NCBI GenBank assembly: GCA_023105745.1
Contig: JALGQZ010000014.1
Location: 2,265,888-2,329,887, forward strand
Reading direction: 5' to 3'
DNA: 64,000 bases
DNA from: Austropuccinia psidii
Lineage: Eukaryota; Basidiomycota; Pucciniomycetes; Pucciniales; Sphaerophragmiaceae
Below the pieces are notes generated by a model that was given only the letters and a program-made list of their open reading frames with translations, was not told where the DNA came from and searched no databases. Below are positions 58,446 through 64,000 of this stretch, in pieces. Position numbers and translations under genes: made by a program. Every line of letters begins with the position of its first letter. Position 1 is the first letter of the stretch.

Positions 58446-61400
58446 TTAGAAGTAAAGTTTTAATAACAATTTCTGATTAAGTACTAGCTATCCTGATTTT
58501 TTATGAGAAATGTCATAGGAAAATAAGTATTCCATTAAAAATGGAAAATAAATTAAAAAGTAATGCTTAAATCCATTTAAAGTTAGAATCTCCTGAAAAT
58601 TATTTGAAAATTTTACATATGATTCTGTAATACTTCAGTTAGAATTAAGTATAAAGAATTTAATTGAAATAAAATAATGGAAGATCTTCTTCAAATGGGT
58701 CTTATAGCTTCCAAGGGGTTGAATCTGAATGGTAAGATATTAAATTTTTGTTCTATAGTTAAATTAAACAAGGACTTCTGTGATTATAATTAAAATAATG
58801 AATTTATTCTAAAATCACAAATTTAATTTTTGATATTATATAACTAAACATCTGAAGGTATGATTTTTAGAGGTACAAAATTTTTCATCCATAACTTTAA
58901 TAGGAGATACTGTTTTTTTGAAAAACTCACTCAGCGCATCTTAAGTTACATGGTACATTACCTTCATTAGAAGTGGATCATCTTGAGATTTTACAATATT
59001 TATTTATTTTGAATAAAACCCAAATGGATTCAATTCTGAATTGATATAAAGAGAATTTATCAGCTAATAAAGAAATGAAGTTTAATTGAGAAATATTATA
59101 ATTTTGTGTTTTTTACATCAGATATGTAGGCTTATTCTAGGGTTTTGAACCTACCAGATTTTACATTAAAAATCTAATTTGTTTAATCATAAATTAAATT
59201 GTCTTTTAGTTGCTTTTTAGGGTATTTTGTGAAAATATGAACCTTCTAGGTTCTAATATCAAATATTAACCAAAAGATCTCTGTTTATATTAATCCTGAT
59301 TTTGAATGATAAAAATTGGTATCAAACTATTGGATTAAATTTTTCTTTAAGTTTTCTGTATCTTTGATTCAACTTATCAATTCGACTATTTTATTTTATT
59401 AAAAAATATTATTCAAAAGCTTTACAAAAGATATATTAAATAAATGAATATTCCCAAAATCCATATTCAGCCTCACATACCCATCTGGTCTTTTTTGATT
59501 CCCTTACTACTTCGCAATCATAAATTATATTCAAATTAAATATATTTTCCAGTCCTGGTTTTCTGATATAGGCTCATTTTCAATAAGAATTAATAAATAA
59601 ATAAATAAAACAAAGAGGTTTTCACCTTCTGAATATTGAATTAAATAATAGGTATTTAAATTTTATGAATTTTATTACAAAAAGTATTAATGACAAATAT
59701 GATTTATAAAATGAAAAAATATACTGTTTCCAAAAATCTCAGAGGGATATGTGAATTTTTGGTTACTTAAGATGGGTAGCATAAAGGCGTGTACAGAATA
59801 TCTGATAATATGGGAATTATGTTTCTTTGATTTTGCAGGAATATTAAGCATACATCTGAGGCTCAGGTTACTGAATATGATATCAGAAAGCGTTATATAA
59901 TTTGTCTGGAAAAAATGGGTATTATTTGTTATTTTTCCAAAATACATGCTCTATTTGGTCACAAAATGAATGAGGACACCATCATAACCTATAACTATCA
60001 AGCTCTTGATCTCCCTGATTATGAAGAAAAAAAGGGAAAACTTCAATGAGGTAAGTTGGTAATCCAGAAGATATATGAAAAGGATAAAACAAGATTTGTT
60101 GAAAAGGCATTACTGTAATAGATACTCAAAGAAAATCATGTTAAAATTAGGTCAATGATTCATAATTTAATGATGGATTGTTCTTCATTAATTATCTATT
60201 TGTCTCATAAATAATAATGAAATAATAAAGAAAAAATGCATCATTATTTTTTAAAATGAAACTTGAGTGAAAAAATTGGATCCCATAGAGAGTGAAATTA
60301 TATTTCTTTCTCATCATATTCTCTGTTATTGGAAAACCACCATAAATTCGGATAATATCCATGATAAAACAAGATAAAAATAGTGCTAATCATAATTTTC
60401 ATAATTTGAGAAAAAGACGCAAACAATAAACCATCTTTGGAATGAGATCAGAAAAATTGGTTTGAAGAGAAAAATTCAAAACATAATAGGATTTTGAGTT
60501 CAGAAGAGAGGAAAAGGCTCAATAGTTCAGGCTTTGAGAGGCCAAAATAGATTGAAGGGCTTACTTTGATTAAAGGTGAATTAAAAATTCACATGATTTT
60601 GAAGAATGAAACTGGGAAAAGGAGTTGGAATGAAATAAAAATAGAAACAGTTATATTGAAAATTAGAAGCTTTAAATTATACTTTTCCAATACTAGATTC
60701 AGAATTGATCCTTTCTATTATTAGTGAAAGCTGAATGCCTCATTAAAAAGCCTATTCAGATAATTATTTCAAGTTTACATAATATTCTTTGGTAATTTAC
60801 AGACCTTTTCATTGATAAATTGTTTCACACTTCTTTCATTAAATAATAAAGCTATTTTATAAGGCATTTAATTCCTTTGAAGAGATTGTGTGTTGAATTA
60901 AAGTCAATATTTGAATATTTACTTTATTAAATAGTTACTTCTGTGTTTAAGATCAAACTTCCTTTTGTTAATTGAAATTTATATTTTTTTAAAAAGAAGT
61001 CAAAACTTAATTCTCTGGTCAAAAATTAATTATTCTATTTTATTGAGGTTGATAATCAAGCAGCTTCAGATTAAAAGTATTGGTTTTCAAAATTTAAATT
61101 ACAGAAAGCTTGAACCAATCACGTGGAAGTTCAGTTCCATTTAAATCAATTGTATTTCAACCCTGAATTCTCTTTCATATTATTTTATATCTAATCCAAT
61201 GTTCATGAATTAAAAGGAGATATGGGATTGATATTTTTCTCAAAATTGAAAAGCATAATAATTTTTCCGTTTTTATAGTTTTTTCAAAAATTAGTTGATT
61301 AAAATTCATTAATCAATAATGATAAAGGTGGTTTTTGTCAAATTTGATATTATTCATCCCAAATTATCATTTCATTTTTCAAACAATTTTAGGATGAATC

Positions 61401-62500
61401 ATTAGCAATAGAACTAAACCATCTCCTATTTATACTCATTTTAACCAAAAAACTTTCATAATACTCATAGGAATTTTGTTAAGTATCATCCTCATTATTA
61501 TTATGAATTCAAAAATTTTCAGTATCATCCATTTCAGCTTTTGTTGAGAAGAAAATAATATTTAAATTATTGAATGAATTGAATAAAGCATAAAAATAAT
61601 TCAAATACATGCTATCATCATCTTCTTAAACAAATTAATTTTTTCTTTAAAATCAATATATTCATAATCTTATTTTCTGTAATTACTTATTTACTTGAAT
61701 AATTTCTGATCAATTCTAAATTTTCACAAATATTTTTGTATTTGAATTTTACTATTCTATTGAAGAAACTAGTAAAATTTATGCAAATAATTCTCATTTT
61801 TTTTGAATATTTATCAAAATTATCATGATGATAGATTTGATTATTTTAATCTATTGGGTTTTAGAAGTGGATTTTGTTTGATATTGTATATCTAAAACAT
61901 ATTCACTGATTTTCTTTAATGAAGATAATCCTTTATTTACTTCAATTTGAAAGACAAAAAATATATTAAACCACATCCTCCATCCAATTCTGATTTCAAA
62001 TCTCAACATAATTTGAATTTCAGGACCAATCCAGCCTATAACAGTTATCATAATTCTGAAAAGAAAGTTACAGAGAAAAGACATTTGATTCATCATGAAG
62101 AAGAAAAAATCATCATTTTTGAAAACATAAAAAGAAATTCTTTTATTAATCTACTGGCTCTTTATCTAATAAGAAAGCATATATTTCCATCTAGATCTTA
62201 TTAATAACCCCAAAAAAAACTTCACATTTCTACATTATAAATAAGAAAAAGAAAGCCCTATTAATAAGTTTTGATTTATCGAGCACATTAATTTGAGAGT
62301 AATTCTTAAAAATTCCTTGAGCTTTATTATGTTATCATATTATTACATAAAATGACTAAGAATATGTTAGGAATTCTTGGTAAAAGAATGTATTATCAAC
62401 AAGGATTTTAAAATTGAAAATAGGCTTGAATGTAGCTAAAATTATTGAATATTTTTTAGAAGTGATATATCTAATTCTTCTCATTCCTTTAAGTGTAAAT
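58446..62500. other. AT-rich gene desert
   Basis: About 4 kb with almost no CpG, frequent stops in all frames and no recognised protein, RNA or repeat boundary. It is probably decayed repeats. Confidence 0.5.
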
Positions 62501-63232
62501 ACTACAAGACTTTCACAGGGCCTGGTACTCACTTATGGAGGTCTCAAGATGGGATAAGATGGAATACACTTAAGAGTGCAACAAAGATAGAATTGCCAAT
62601 GAATTAAATATAAAAAATCAGCAACAAAAGAATGAGAGTAAATAGTAAAAGAGCCAACCACAAACAAGTCCAAGTCCACTGTTTCAACCTTGCAGAAGAA
62701 AGAGAAGGGATAATAAGGATATGGCCACCACAAATCTACTGAACAGGTGAGGAAAAGGAAAAGACCAGCTTAAAACCAATGAATATAATACTTCAAAATA
62801 AGAATAAAAATATTTATTGAATAATAAATCAAATATATTAACTAACTGGGGAAATGTCCCCAGGGGGAGAAAGAGGGGCTGGTATATGTGAGAATCCACC
62901 AGCCCTGATCCAAAGAGTGAATTTTCTTGAGAGGAATCTTCATTTGAATTGATTTGGATAATACAGCCCCTGTATGGATGTACAGGGTCTGTACAAGAGG
63001 TGTGGTGGAGTTGGGTGATCATACAGCTTAAGGCTTGTGAATCTAAAACTGTATTTGGAATATCCAGCCTGTACAAGTGTTGAAAGGCTTTATTGATGAA
63101 CCAAAATGTATGCATGTTTCAGAAAGAGGATTTGATGAAACTGATTCCTGATAAACCTACTGGATTTTCTGGTTTGATGAGTTTTAGTGGGTTTAAGGTT
63201 GAATACCCTTACCCCTGATAGTGACTGTGACA
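62500..63232 (-). repeat. LTR of a further retroelement, left boundary unknown
   Basis: The right edge ends ...AGTGACTGTGACA at 63232, so the minus strand starts TGTCACAGTCACTATC. It is followed by a pyrimidine tract that is a purine tract on the minus strand (AGAAGAGGGGGATAC). The interior has short CTGTATGG/GTACAGG-type palindromic stretches reminiscent of A-type LTRs. Only the outer edge is supported. Confidence 0.55.
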
Positions 63233-63247
63233 GTATCCCCCTCTTCT
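63233..63247 (-). promoter_or_regulatory. Candidate polypurine tract of the edge element
   Basis: AGAAGAGGGGGATAC on the minus strand directly precedes TGTCACAG, the start of the LTR. Confidence 0.6.
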
Positions 63248-64000
63248 AACTAGTGGGCTTCTGAACACCATAATATACCCCCACTCTTGAATGTCATCCC
63301 CTAATCCCCACATTTTTTCCAAGATTTTAAATTTCAATTTCTTTCCCTCTTGAATCATTATCCTCAAAATCCATTTCTTCATCCTCTTGGTCAGTTTCTT
63401 CCTTAATCAATTTTTTCTTTTCAAATAAGTGCCTTCCCATTTCTCAATTACTTTCCACCTTGACTCTTTTTCTTCTTTTTGAAACACTTCCTGTCAGTAG
63501 CCATGGGCTGAATCCAATGTTGGAGGCCACCATAGTGTCCATATTTAAAAAAGATGCAATTTTGGTATGTGATTATATAACCACACAGGAAGTGGCCATA
63601 ATTGACTTGACACCACTTCTTGCACCTAGCTTGCTTGATATTCATATCTTGATAAGGGCCTTGTTCCTTGAAGTCCAGATGAAATGGGCCCAAATTGCCT
63701 TTTGAGGTCATTTGGGTACCCTAAGATTGATTTTATGGCCTTTTCCATATATGGCAATTTTCTTGAATGAGGCCATTTTGGCCATTTTTGAGGTTTTTTG
63801 GGTCTATGGCTCATAGGCCATGATCTGTGGGGGAAATTGAGGTCCACCAGGACCAGTCTGGCCCTCTGAACCCAAATTCAAAGGGTTTTTCAGAATGCTA
63901 AGGATGATGAGTGGGTCAAAATTGGCCCATAGGCCCTGGACTTTCAGAGGGCAGTCCAGAGTCATTGAAGGGGGACCCCCAAGAATTGAAAAGGGGATCC
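63248..64000 (-). mobile_element. 3' internal region of the edge retroelement (continues beyond the window)
   Basis: Sequence upstream of the purine tract on the minus strand. Short minus-strand frames (63448-63711 with WCQVNYGHFLCGYIITYQ, and 63626-63847) have no recognised domain. They may be non-coding 3' sequence or an extra reading frame after pol. G/C content is higher than in the desert to the left. Confidence 0.45.

Noticed and set aside
61947..62204. 85-aa plus-strand frame
   Set aside because: Low-complexity Lys/Asn/His composition in an AT-rich desert with a similar-sized frame on the other strand. No support.

Overview
This window looks like repeat-rich nuclear DNA from a rust fungus (Pucciniales). 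It is very AT-rich, the host gene has many short GT-AG introns, there is a eukaryotic tRNA gene, and most of the rest is decayed transposons. The Ty3-type polyproteins closely resemble, from memory and without a database search, predicted proteins of the myrtle rust fungus Austropuccinia psidii, so that species or a close relative is my best guess. No bacterial genes, CRISPR array or phage signal were seen.

Layout. 1-20806 is a Mutator-like element (MULE-1, plus strand, left end outside the window). A Ty3/gypsy element A (206-18293) is inserted in its transposase exon, and A is itself interrupted by a reverse-oriented Ty3/gypsy element B (3357-11860). Both insertions have exact 5-bp target-site duplications (TSDs). 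20930-23472 is a fossil gag-protease region of another Ty3-like family. 26227-34403 is a truncated Ty1/copia element C, split in its integrase by a second, reverse-oriented copia element D (27882-32734). 34404-38667 is a run of lone and fossil LTRs of the A and B types. 38718-43140 is a second MULE (MULE-2, minus strand) with terminal inverted repeats and a perfect 9-bp TSD. Its protein region combines a FAR1-like DNA-binding domain, a MULE transposase, a CCHC zinc knuckle and an OTU cysteine-protease-like domain.

The only conserved host genes seen are NTE1 (47255-53639, plus, 15 exons, about 1758 aa, a patatin-type lysophospholipase of the ER) and a tRNA-Glu(UUC) gene with a 7-nt intron (53802-53880, minus). 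Right of them lie a short non-autonomous MULE derivative (54875-55644), a strongly decayed LTR-like region (about 56450-58445), an AT-rich gene desert, and the edge of another LTR element (up to 64000).

All transposon coding regions seen here carry stops, frameshifts or lost catalytic residues. None looks autonomous. NTE1 reads cleanly through all 15 proposed exons and is probably functional.
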